This document shows, one piece after another, positions 27,410 to 34,012 of a DNA stretch of 64,000 nt (position 1 is its first letter; each line of letters opens with the position of its first letter). This DNA comes from Streptomyces sp. CB02400. GTDB lineage: Bacteria > Actinomycetota > Actinomycetes > Streptomycetales > Streptomycetaceae. Position numbers and translations under genes: made by a program. The stretch spans positions 1-64,000 of the forward strand of contig NZ_LIWB01000007.1 of the NCBI RefSeq assembly GCF_001905725.1, given 5' to 3'. The notes under the pieces were generated by a model. That model did no database searches. It was not told where the DNA came from and saw only the letters and a list, made by a program, of their open reading frames with translations.

Positions 27410-27422
27410 CCCCAACTATAGC
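27410..27422 (-). promoter_or_regulatory. Predicted -10 of the tap-tpg promoter
   Basis: On the minus strand TATAGT lies about 20 bases upstream of the tap ATG and just downstream of the 11-bp repeats. The matching -35 position falls inside the repeats, so a protein bound there would compete with RNA polymerase. No exact -35 consensus is seen. Confidence 0.45.
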
Positions 27423-27427
27423 GTGAA

Positions 27428-27493
27428 GCGTACGGATCGAGTACGAGTCGAGTACGGATAGCGTACGAATCGTGTGCGGATACCGTTCGATCA
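27428..27493. repeat. Six 11-bp tandem repeats upstream of tap
   Basis: Six consecutive 11-base units start at 27428: GCGTACGGATC, GAGTACGAGTC, GAGTACGGATA, GCGTACGAATC, GTGTGCGGATA, CCGTTCGATCA. The core GTACG(G/A)AT is best in units 1-4 and decays in 5-6. The 11-base period puts each copy on nearly the same face of the helix, as expected for cooperative binding. They cover the -35 region of tap and could be an operator for the Tap HTH or an iteron-like site. Confidence 0.75.
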
Positions 27494-28012
27494 GTACAGG
27501 GGACCCGGACGGCGGTCGGCGGGAACCGGCGGACTCGCGCCCATGGAAGCCGACGGCACCGTGGCGGTCACCGGCGCGGCAGGCGCGGCCGGAGGGCCCA
27601 TCGCCCTGTCCCGCGGTGACGACTGTCCCGGCCTGGTGCGCGCCGGCGGCGAAGGGGCCGGCGACCGGAGTACGGCAGGGCGTCCTTCCCTTCACCGGGC
27701 GCAGCTCGGCGAGGACGAGCCGCGCCCATCAGGGTCCTGTCCGTCATCACCGGTCCTCGAGTACCGGCACCCGCGGCGCACGGCCGGTCTCAGCCTTGCC
27801 GCACCGCCGGTCTCAGCCTTGCCGCGCGGCCGCCGTCGGCGCCGCGCTGTAAAAGACGGCCGCGGTGTCCCGCACACGCCTCGGGCGTGCCCGTGACTCC
27901 CCCGGCATCGCCCGGCTCACCCTCCAGCAGGTCGAAGTGGATCACGACCCCAGGGCTGCCGCCGCGCAGCCCTGACTTGGCCGGCCCGGACGGCGAAGAG
28001 GGCGTAGAGGAC
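27494..28012. other. Gap between tap promoter and CocE terminator
   Basis: Over 500 bases lack a credible gene. Frames are open but show no family features. The only structure I found is a pair of 20-base direct repeats at 27783-27802 and 27806-27825. Confidence 0.4.
27783..27825. repeat. Pair of 20-bp direct repeats
   Basis: GCCGGTCTCAGCCTTGCCGC occurs at 27783-27802 and again at 27806-27825, three bases apart, in a non-coding gap. The role is unknown. Confidence 0.7.
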
Positions 28013-28038
28013 CGAGCCGGGCCGGACGGCCCGGCTCG
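28013..28038 (-). terminator. Terminator of the CocE-type hydrolase gene
   Basis: A perfect 11-bp stem (CGAGCCGGGCC with GGCCCGGCTCG) with a 4-base loop lies 28 bases past the stop at 28066. Confidence 0.65.
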
Positions 28039-28065
28039 TCGGCCCCTTCCCGGGGAACAGGGGAA

Positions 28066-29751
28066 TCACTCGAGCCCGGAGCCGCAGGGGAGCACCAACA
28101 CCGAGTCCGTGTGGACCGTGATGCGCACCGGTGTGAAGGTGGTGGCGTCCACCGGCGATTCCCCGGTGCCGGGGTTACGGGCATAGCGGGGACTCGCGCC
28201 TCCGCTGATCTGCCAGCGTATGCGGTGACCTGCGGCGAAGCGATGGGCGGTGGAGCTCATCTCCACGGTGACCTGCGAGGGCGCAGGTCCGACTGTCCGA
28301 AGTCGGCCCAGTCCGTCGCAGACGTTGACGGAGCGGCCTTGCGCGTCCACGTCGCACAAGCGGGCGAAGACGTCGGCGTACCCGGTGTCCGTGGAGATGC
28401 TCAGCCGCGCGGAGACCGGGCCCAGGATGTCCACGGGCTCGGTCAGTGGTGGGCCGGTGAACGTCAGGACGTCGTTCCGGGCTTCCAGAACGCTGTTGTC
28501 GCGCGGGCCGGCGGTGCGGGAGAGCAGAGGACCTCCGAGGGAGGGGGTGGGGTCGGCCGGGTCGTAGCGGAACGTCGTCAGTGGCGCGGATTCCGTGGGG
28601 GGCTGCTGGGTGAGGTGCCCCTCCGGGGCGGGGTACCACGAGGTGGCGGCGGAGGCCGGCGGCCAGTCGTCGAGGTCCCGCCAGGTGTTCTCGCCGTTGA
28701 TGTGCACGCGTACCGCGGTGGGGCGCAGGCCGGAGGGGTCGGCGCACAGGTGGGCGCGCAGCCAGGCGAGGCTTTCGGCGAACACCTCGGGCCATCCCTG
28801 CTGCAGGGCCGAGGTGTGGGTCCAGGGGCCGACGAGCAGGGCGGTTTCGCATCCGGCCCGGCGCAGCCGGTCGTACTGCCCGAAGGTCTGGTCGACGAGC
28901 GCGTCGTGCCATCCGGTGATCAGGGCCGTGGGCACGCCGAGCCGCTCCGCCGCCTCCGCCAATGACGCGCCGCGCCAGTAGGCGTCCTTGGCGTCCGGGT
29001 GCGTCATCACGTCGTCCAGCCAGGGCACTTCGCCCCCCAGGGCGGACTCGTACGCCCCACGCAGGGGTTGCGCGGCGGTGACGTCGCGCAGGCGGCGCTG
29101 CAGGCGCAGCGTCGCCTTCAGGAACGGCACCATGCCCTGGTGCTGGTAGGTCATGCCCGCGCCGACGGCGAGGACGTTCTCCAGGCGCAGCGCACCGTCC
29201 GCGTGGAACAGGGCGTAGGGATCGTGCAGTCCTACCTGCACCACCATTGCCTTCAGTTCCGGCGGTGGGTCCAGAGCGAGGGCCCATTGCACGTAGCCCA
29301 GGTAGCTGGGGCCGACTGTCCCCAGCGTTCCGTTGAACCAGGGCTGCTCGCGCAGCCAGGAGACCGTGGCCCGGCCGTCGGCGGCCTCGTTGCGCCACAG
29401 ATCGAACACGCCGCCCGAGCCGCCGGTGCCGCGGCAGCTCTGCAGGACCACGTGGAAGCCCTGTTCGGCGAAGAGCAGGCCGTACTGGGGCGACCACGGC
29501 AGGCCTCGGCCGTAGGGCGAGCGAACCAGGAGGGTGGGGAAGTCACCCTGGGCGCGCGGGAAGTAGTGGTCGGTGATCAACGGGCTGCCGTCGGCGGCCG
29601 GCACCACCAGCCCCGGCTCCCGCCCGACCTCGTGCCGCTTCGCCGGCAGACCTCGCCAGGCCGCCCTCATCATCCGCGAGGACAGCGGCGGTTTTCCGGC
29701 GGGCGGCACCCAGACAGGTCCGGTCACGGCGTCGGGCGTGCGTGATGGCAT
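28066..29751 (-). CDS. CocE/NonD-family hydrolase (X-Pro dipeptidyl-peptidase type)
   Basis: The 561-residue hydrolase belongs to the S15/CocE group: an alpha/beta-hydrolase domain first, then a C-terminal jelly-roll domain (from about residue 370). The N-terminal HYFPRAQGDFPTLLVRSPYG and QSCRGTGGSGG are typical, and the nucleophile elbow reads TVGPSYLGY (Ser in GPSYLG). GWHDALVDQT and VGPWTHTS supply the Asp and His regions. Members hydrolyse acyl-amino bonds or esters (cocaine esterase, antibiotic acylases). No signal peptide is present. The ATG at 29751 has GAGGGG upstream. The divergent TetR gene (29850) is the likely local regulator, with a short inverted repeat between them. Confidence 0.85.
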   Translation of the reverse strand: MPSRTPDAVTGPVWVPPAGKPPLSSRMMRAAWRGLPAKRHEVGREPGLVVPAADGSPLITDHYFPRAQGDFPTLLVRSPYGRGLPWSPQYGLLFAEQGFHVVLQSCRGTGGSGGVFDLWRNEAADGRATVSWLREQPWFNGTLGTVGPSYLGYVQWALALDPPPELKAMVVQVGLHDPYALFHADGALRLENVLAVGAGMTYQHQGMVPFLKATLRLQRRLRDVTAAQPLRGAYESALGGEVPWLDDVMTHPDAKDAYWRGASLAEAAERLGVPTALITGWHDALVDQTFGQYDRLRRAGCETALLVGPWTHTSALQQGWPEVFAESLAWLRAHLCADPSGLRPTAVRVHINGENTWRDLDDWPPASAATSWYPAPEGHLTQQPPTESAPLTTFRYDPADPTPSLGGPLLSRTAGPRDNSVLEARNDVLTFTGPPLTEPVDILGPVSARLSISTDTGYADVFARLCDVDAQGRSVNVCDGLGRLRTVGPAPSQVTVEMSSTAHRFAAGHRIRWQISGGASPRYARNPGTGESPVDATTFTPVRITVHTDSVLVLPCGSGLE

Positions 29752-29769
29752 CGTTCCCCTCCTCATTTC

Positions 29770-29782
29770 CGTACGATGTACG
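29770..29782. promoter_or_regulatory. Candidate TetR operator between CocE and tetR genes
   Basis: The 98-base divergent spacer contains CGTAC-GAT-GTACG, an inverted repeat with 5-base arms, 19 bases from the hydrolase start. TetR-type regulators bind such palindromes in divergent spacers. The arms are short, so this is tentative. Confidence 0.35.
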
Positions 29783-29849
29783 AGAATAGAGGATGCTTGG
29801 ATGACCTTCGCAAGGACCACCCCGCAGTCGGAGGAAGGAGCGCAGAACC

Positions 29850-30566
29850 GTGCCCGGTGACCAGAAGTCCAGCGCCGCGAGCGTCGATCCCGAACAGCTC
29901 TGGCTGCGTCCCACCGAGTTCCGCAGAGGCCGCAGACCCTCCTTCAGCCGGGAGGCGATCACCGAGGCGGCCGTCGCCCTGGCGGACGCCGAAGGCCTCG
30001 AAGCGGTCACCATGCGACGGGTCGCCGCCCGGGTCGGAGCCGGTGTCATGTCGCTCTACAGCTACGCCCCCGACAAGGAGACACTGCTGGAACTGATGGT
30101 CGACCACGTCAGCGGCGAACTGGCGGTCACGGGCCCGCCCAGCGGCGACTGGCGTACCGATCTGAAGACCGTCGCCCACCTGCAGCGCGCCCACATGCTG
30201 CGTCATCCCTGGCTGCCCGCCGCCTTGACCACCCGTCGTGTTCCGGGCCCCAACACGCTGGCCTTCCTGGAACACGCGCTCGCCGTCCTACGACCCACCA
30301 GGCTGGACGGTGCGGCGAAGCTGGAGGTCTTCGCCCAGCTCACCGCATTCGTGGCCGGACACGTGGCTCACGAGATCGCGCAGGCCGCAGCCGCACGGTC
30401 CCCGGAGCGGGCCGCAGCCGAGGCCCGCTACCTCGCCGCTGTCGCCGCCGACGGCCACCACCCGGAACTCGCCGAAGCACTCTCCGCCCCCGGACGCCCG
30501 CTCACCGCCGAAGCCACCTTCACCCGGTTCCTGGGCCGCCTGATCGACGGTCTCGACGCCGACTGA
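29850..30566 (+). CDS. TetR/AcrR-family regulator, divergent to the CocE hydrolase
   Basis: The 238-residue regulator has an N-terminal TetR helix-turn-helix (REAITEAAVALADAEGLEAV, TMRRVAARVGAGVMSLYSYA; about residues 35-80) and a C-terminal ligand domain of the TetR_C (tetracyclin-repressor-like) kind. The GTG at 29850 is preceded by GGAAGGAG at a normal distance. It probably represses itself and the divergent hydrolase until a small-molecule inducer binds. The inducer is unknown. Confidence 0.85.
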   Translation: MPGDQKSSAASVDPEQLWLRPTEFRRGRRPSFSREAITEAAVALADAEGLEAVTMRRVAARVGAGVMSLYSYAPDKETLLELMVDHVSGELAVTGPPSGDWRTDLKTVAHLQRAHMLRHPWLPAALTTRRVPGPNTLAFLEHALAVLRPTRLDGAAKLEVFAQLTAFVAGHVAHEIAQAAAARSPERAAAEARYLAAVAADGHHPELAEALSAPGRPLTAEATFTRFLGRLIDGLDAD

Positions 30567-30905
30567 TGCGACGCGCCCGCGGATGCGTCCCGTCCGCGGC
30601 GCCCCGGTGGGACAAGCCGATGGTACGGAGCCCGTGCGTCGTCACGGGGCGGACCGCGACGCCGACGCCCGACGGGCCGTGCCGGAGGGCTGGGCGCGTC
30701 GCCGTACAGTCGGCGCGGGCGGGCGCCGGGCCCCGCGCCACCGGCCGCCCGGGGCCCGGCCGTGCTTCGAGAACGAAGCCGGTTCCTCGACGACGCCGCC
30801 CACCGACAGCCCGGTGCTCCCGTCGTGGTCGTCCGGGCGGCTTGAACGTGCGCGAGGACGCTCGCCCGGTGCGCGTCCTCCGGGAGATCCGGTACCGCGA
30901 CGACG
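30567..30905. other. Gap between two TetR genes
   Basis: These 339 bases lie between convergent genes. A 7-bp GC hairpin (30577-30583 with 30593-30599) just after the first TetR stop may be a terminator. I see no gene in the rest. Confidence 0.4.
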
Positions 30906-31463
30906 TCAGCGGCTCCGAGGAGTCAGCACCCCTTGGAACAGCGCACCGTACCGTGACACCAGTTCCGTACGGTCCATGCGGAGCAGCCCCTCGTCCCCGA
31001 CCACCCACAGTGCGTACAGCAGTCCCCCCGCCAAGGCGGCTGCCATGCGTGCGCGGACGTCGGCGTCGGGGCCGGACAGGCGACGGCGCAGCGGTGCGAC
31101 GAAGAGCTGCTCGTGCGTATCGCGCAGACGTTCGCGGATCTGCGGTTCGCCGCTGCCGTGCACCAGGGCCAGGAAGACGCCCCGCGCGGAACCGCCGAGT
31201 TCGACGAGGAGTTCGGCGAGCCGGTCCCCCAGGTGTTCCAGCGGCACGTCGAGCAGTGGCTCGTCATCGATCGTCAGGTGCATCGTCTCCAGGAACAGGA
31301 GTTCTTTGCTCTTGAAATGACGGATCACCAGTGCGGGGTCCGTGCCGGCCGCCGCCGCGATCTGGCGGACGGTGGTCCTGGAGAAGCCCTGGTTCCGGAA
31401 CAGCCGGGCAGCGGCCGAGTGGATGGCCTCGCGGGTCGTGGTACTGGAGCCGGTCTGCAGCAT
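30906..31463 (-). CDS. TetR/AcrR-family regulator
   Basis: The 185-residue regulator has a typical N-terminal helix-turn-helix (IHSAAARLFRNQGFSRTTVR, QIAAAAGTDPALVIRHFKSK; about residues 14-55) and a short helical ligand domain (TetR_C_17-like). I chose the ATG at 31463 (MLQTGSSTTTRE), since upstream starts add only basic residues. It is divergent from the secreted lipase gene at 31727; the 263-base spacer could hold a shared operator, but I did not find a clean palindrome. Target and inducer are unknown. Confidence 0.8.
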   Translation of the reverse strand: MLQTGSSTTTREAIHSAAARLFRNQGFSRTTVRQIAAAAGTDPALVIRHFKSKELLFLETMHLTIDDEPLLDVPLEHLGDRLAELLVELGGSARGVFLALVHGSGEPQIRERLRDTHEQLFVAPLRRRLSGPDADVRARMAAALAGGLLYALWVVGDEGLLRMDRTELVSRYGALFQGVLTPRSR

Positions 31464-31726
31464 GCGGGACAGGATAGGGGCCCCGGCGCTTCGCAACTGC
31501 GGGTTCGCGCGTCTGCGGGGCGAGCCGGGAGTCTTTCGTAAGCGTTTCAAGAAGTCCGGTCAACAATGTTGACTCCCCGCCGGGGGGCCTGCACATTACC
31601 TGACGGTAGAACTGCTCGGTAATGACGCGGCCCCGCACTCCCCCACGCCCGAACCGCTCCGTTCGCACCAACGGCACGCCCCGCCGACTGCCGCCCCACC
31701 GCTCCTCTCCCGAGAAGAGGGATCAC

Positions 31727-32599
31727 ATGCCGAAGCACGCCCTGCGAAATGTCATGGCCACATCATCCGCACTCGTCGGTGCGCTCGCCCTCAGCCTCAC
31801 GGGCGGCACCGCACACGCCTCCGCGTCGCTGGACTACGTCGCCCTCGGCGACAGCTACAGCGCCGGCTCGGGCGTGCTGCCCGTGGATCCGACCAACCTG
31901 CTGTGCCTGCGCTCCACCGCGAACTACCCTCATGTGATCGCCGACCGTACGGGCGCCCACCTGAAGGACGTGACCTGCGGCGCCGCCCAGACAAAGGACT
32001 TCACCACATCGCAGTACCCCGGGGTCGGGCCCCAGGTGAACGCGCTCGGTCCGGGCACCGACCTGGTGACGCTGACGATCGGCGGCAACGACAACGGCAC
32101 CTTCATCAACGCCATCACGGCCTGCGGTACCGCGGGCGTCCTCAGCGGAGGCAAGGGCAGCCCCTGCAAGGACCGGCACGGCACCTCCTTCACCGACCAG
32201 ATCGACGCGAACACCTACCCCGCGCTGAAGACCGCCCTGCGGGCCGTTCGCGCCAAGGCCCCCAACGCCCGTGTGGCGGTTCTGGGTTACCCGTGGATCA
32301 CACCGGCAGAGGCCGATCCCTCCTGCTTCGTGAAGCTTCCGGTCGCCGCCGGTGACGTGCCGTACCTGCGCGGCATACAGGCGCACCTCAACGCGGTCGT
32401 CGAACGCGCCAGTGATGAGACCGGCGCCACCTTTGTGGACTTCTCCCAAATCTCCGAGGGCCACGACGCGTGCAAGCCCGGCGGGACCCGCTGGATCGAG
32501 CCCCTCCTCTTCGGCGGCAGCCTCGTACCCGTCCATCCCAACGCCCTCGGAGAGCGGCGCATGGCCGAGCACACCATGAGCGTCCTCGGCCTGGGCTGA
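31727..32599 (+). CDS. Secreted SGNH/GDSL-family lipase/esterase
   Basis: This 290-residue protein has a Sec signal peptide (residues 1 to about 32, ending in AHA-S) and an SGNH-hydrolase fold. Block I is VALGDSYSAGSG (nucleophile Ser in GDSY), block III is TIGGNDNGTF and block V is VPVHPNALGE (Asp/His region). The cysteines LLCLRS, VTCGAA, TACGTA and SPCKDR probably form disulfides, as in the Streptomyces secreted phospholipase/lipase group. It would hydrolyse lipid or ester substrates outside the cell. The ATG at 31727 follows GAAGAGGGA. It is monocistronic and divergent from a TetR gene. Confidence 0.9.
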   Translation: MPKHALRNVMATSSALVGALALSLTGGTAHASASLDYVALGDSYSAGSGVLPVDPTNLLCLRSTANYPHVIADRTGAHLKDVTCGAAQTKDFTTSQYPGVGPQVNALGPGTDLVTLTIGGNDNGTFINAITACGTAGVLSGGKGSPCKDRHGTSFTDQIDANTYPALKTALRAVRAKAPNARVAVLGYPWITPAEADPSCFVKLPVAAGDVPYLRGIQAHLNAVVERASDETGATFVDFSQISEGHDACKPGGTRWIEPLLFGGSLVPVHPNALGERRMAEHTMSVLGLG

Positions 32600-32852
32600 C
32601 GGCGGCGCGCCTCACCCTCGACGGCCGGTCCGCTCGGGGCCGACGCGGAACTCGAGCGGGGCGAGCGTGGCCGGGCCCACCGCAGGGGCCAGGCCCTCCA
32701 GGAACGCGGCTCATCCGCGGCGGCGTGGACGCTCGCCCTGACGTCCGGAGGCTTGGTGGCTCCCGGGGACCCGGGGGTTTGTGAAGCGCTGTTCCCGGCG
32801 GGGCATCCGCTCACTCACCCCTGGTGACGAACGCGCCGGGACGCGATCCGAA

Positions 32853-32879
32853 GGACGGCTCCGCCTGCTCCGGCCGTCC
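32853..32879 (-). terminator. Possible terminator of nadE
   Basis: A 7-bp stem (GGACGGC with GCCGTCC) with a 13-base loop lies directly after the nadE stop. It is short, so the call is weak. Confidence 0.4.
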
Positions 32880-32881
32880 GG

Positions 32882-33712
32882 TCAGGGGGCGATGGGCGGC
32901 CGGCGCTTGTGGTCGGTGAGGCGGTAGCGGCGGACGATCGTTTCGAAGGCCCGCTCGTCCACCGGCTTGCCCTCCAGGAAGTCGTCGATGACGTCGTAGG
33001 TCACTCCGAGCGCGTCCTCGTCGGCCTTGCCCGCGTCGAGGCTCTCCAGATCGGCCGTCGGGACCTTCCACACCAGCGCGGCGGGTGCGCCCAGCGCGTC
33101 CGCGACGGCGCGCACCCGGCGCTTGGTCAGGCCGGCCAGCGGGACCAGGTCGGCGGCGCCGTCGCCGAACTTGGTGAAGAACCCGGAGACCGCCTCGGCG
33201 GCCTGGTCCGTGCCGACGACCAGGCCGTCGTACGCGCCGGCCACCGTGTACTGGGCGATCATGCGCTGGCGTGCCTTGATGTTGCCGTGCACGAAGTCCT
33301 GGTGGCGGGCGTCGCGGAAGCTCACCCCGGCGGCCAGCGCGGCCTCGAGCGCGGCGTCGCCGGCGGGCTTGATGTCCACGGTCAGCACGTGGTCGGCCCG
33401 GATGAAGGAGAGCGCGAGCTGGGCGTCGTGCTCGTCGGCCTGGACCCCGTAGGGCAGGCGCATCGCGTAGAACCGCGCTTCGTGTCCGCCGGCCCGCGCC
33501 CGTTCGACGGCGAGCTGGCACAGTCGGCCCGCGGCGGTGGAGTCGATGCCACCGCTGATACCGAGCACGAGGGCACGCAGACCGGTGGAAGTCAGCCGCT
33601 CGGCGAGGAAGGCCACCCGACGCTCGATCTCCCGCCCGGCCTCGAAGGTCTCGGCGACACCCAGTTCCCGGGCGATCTCCTTCTGCAGGGCGATGGACAC
33701 CGGCTCACTCAC
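32882..33712 (-). CDS. nadE: Ammonia-dependent NAD+ synthetase NadE
   Basis: The 276-residue cytoplasmic enzyme converts deamido-NAD+ to NAD+ with ATP and ammonia, the last step of NAD synthesis. The ATP pyrophosphatase loop LGISGGIDSTAAGRL is near residues 47-61. The substrate and dimer regions read YAMRLPYGVQADEHDAQLAL, VHGNIKARQRMIAQYTVAGA and FTKFGDGAADLVPLAGLTKR. There is no glutaminase domain, so it is the NH3-dependent form (E. coli NadE length). It starts at ATG 33712. It is a housekeeping-type gene standing alone, and its presence slightly favours a chromosomal over a plasmid origin. Confidence 0.93.
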   Translation of the reverse strand: MSEPVSIALQKEIARELGVAETFEAGREIERRVAFLAERLTSTGLRALVLGISGGIDSTAAGRLCQLAVERARAGGHEARFYAMRLPYGVQADEHDAQLALSFIRADHVLTVDIKPAGDAALEAALAAGVSFRDARHQDFVHGNIKARQRMIAQYTVAGAYDGLVVGTDQAAEAVSGFFTKFGDGAADLVPLAGLTKRRVRAVADALGAPAALVWKVPTADLESLDAGKADEDALGVTYDVIDDFLEGKPVDERAFETIVRRYRLTDHKRRPPIAP

Positions 33713-33897
33713 GTCTGCTCCTCGTTCCGGCTCACGATGTGCTGTCGCCTCCCCTGCTACCCAGGAGCTCTCCGGAGAATCCGGGCGGCGGGCCGGCTCG
33801 TGCGTGGCCGGCGGTGAGGAAGCTGTGCGGTGACAGCCCGGAGGGTGTCACGCGATACGCGATCCGCGACTCGCTGTGCGGATCGTGGAGAACCCGG

Positions 33898-33927
33898 TTG
33901 CAGGGTGATCGTCCTCGTGGCTAACGT
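33898..33927 (+). promoter_or_regulatory. Candidate promoter of the tRNA-like element
   Basis: TTGCAG (33898-33903) and TAACGT (33922-33927) are separated by 18 bases. They would start transcription a few bases before the tRNA-like element at 33938. The hexamers fit the vegetative consensus only moderately. Confidence 0.4.
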
Positions 33928-33937
33928 CAACCGTCAT

Positions 33938-34009
33938 CGACGTGTAGCTCAGCAGCAGAGCACCGGGCTCGAGACCCGGAGGGCGCAGGGGCGGAACCTG
34001 CCACGTCGG
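33938..34009 (+). tRNA. tRNA-like cloverleaf directly upstream of a CDS (anticodon position CGA)
   Basis: A full class-I cloverleaf can be folded with no mismatch: acceptor CGACGTG/CACGTCG (7 bp), U8-A9, D stem GCTC/GAGC with a 7-base loop, A26, anticodon stem CCGGG/CCCGG with loop CTCGAGA, a 5-base variable loop, T stem GCAGG/CCTGC with loop GGCGGAA, and discriminator G. U8, A14, the G15-C48 pair, G19, C56, A21 and U33 are kept. However, the D loop lacks G18 and the T loop lacks TTC and A58, so it is not a normal elongator. CGA would be a Ser anticodon, but the long Ser variable arm is absent, and CCA is not encoded. It ends 3 bases before the ATG of the next gene. Confidence 0.65.
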
Positions 34010-34012
34010 CTT

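Noticed and set aside
27428..27493. CRISPR array or telomere palindrome
   Set aside because: Units are only 11 bases, directly adjacent, and show no large inverted repeats. They fit operator or iteron sites better.
33938..34009. Annotating the element as an ordinary serine tRNA
   Set aside because: The anticodon position reads CGA, but the long variable arm of Ser tRNAs and the TTC of the T loop are missing. It is therefore called tRNA-like.
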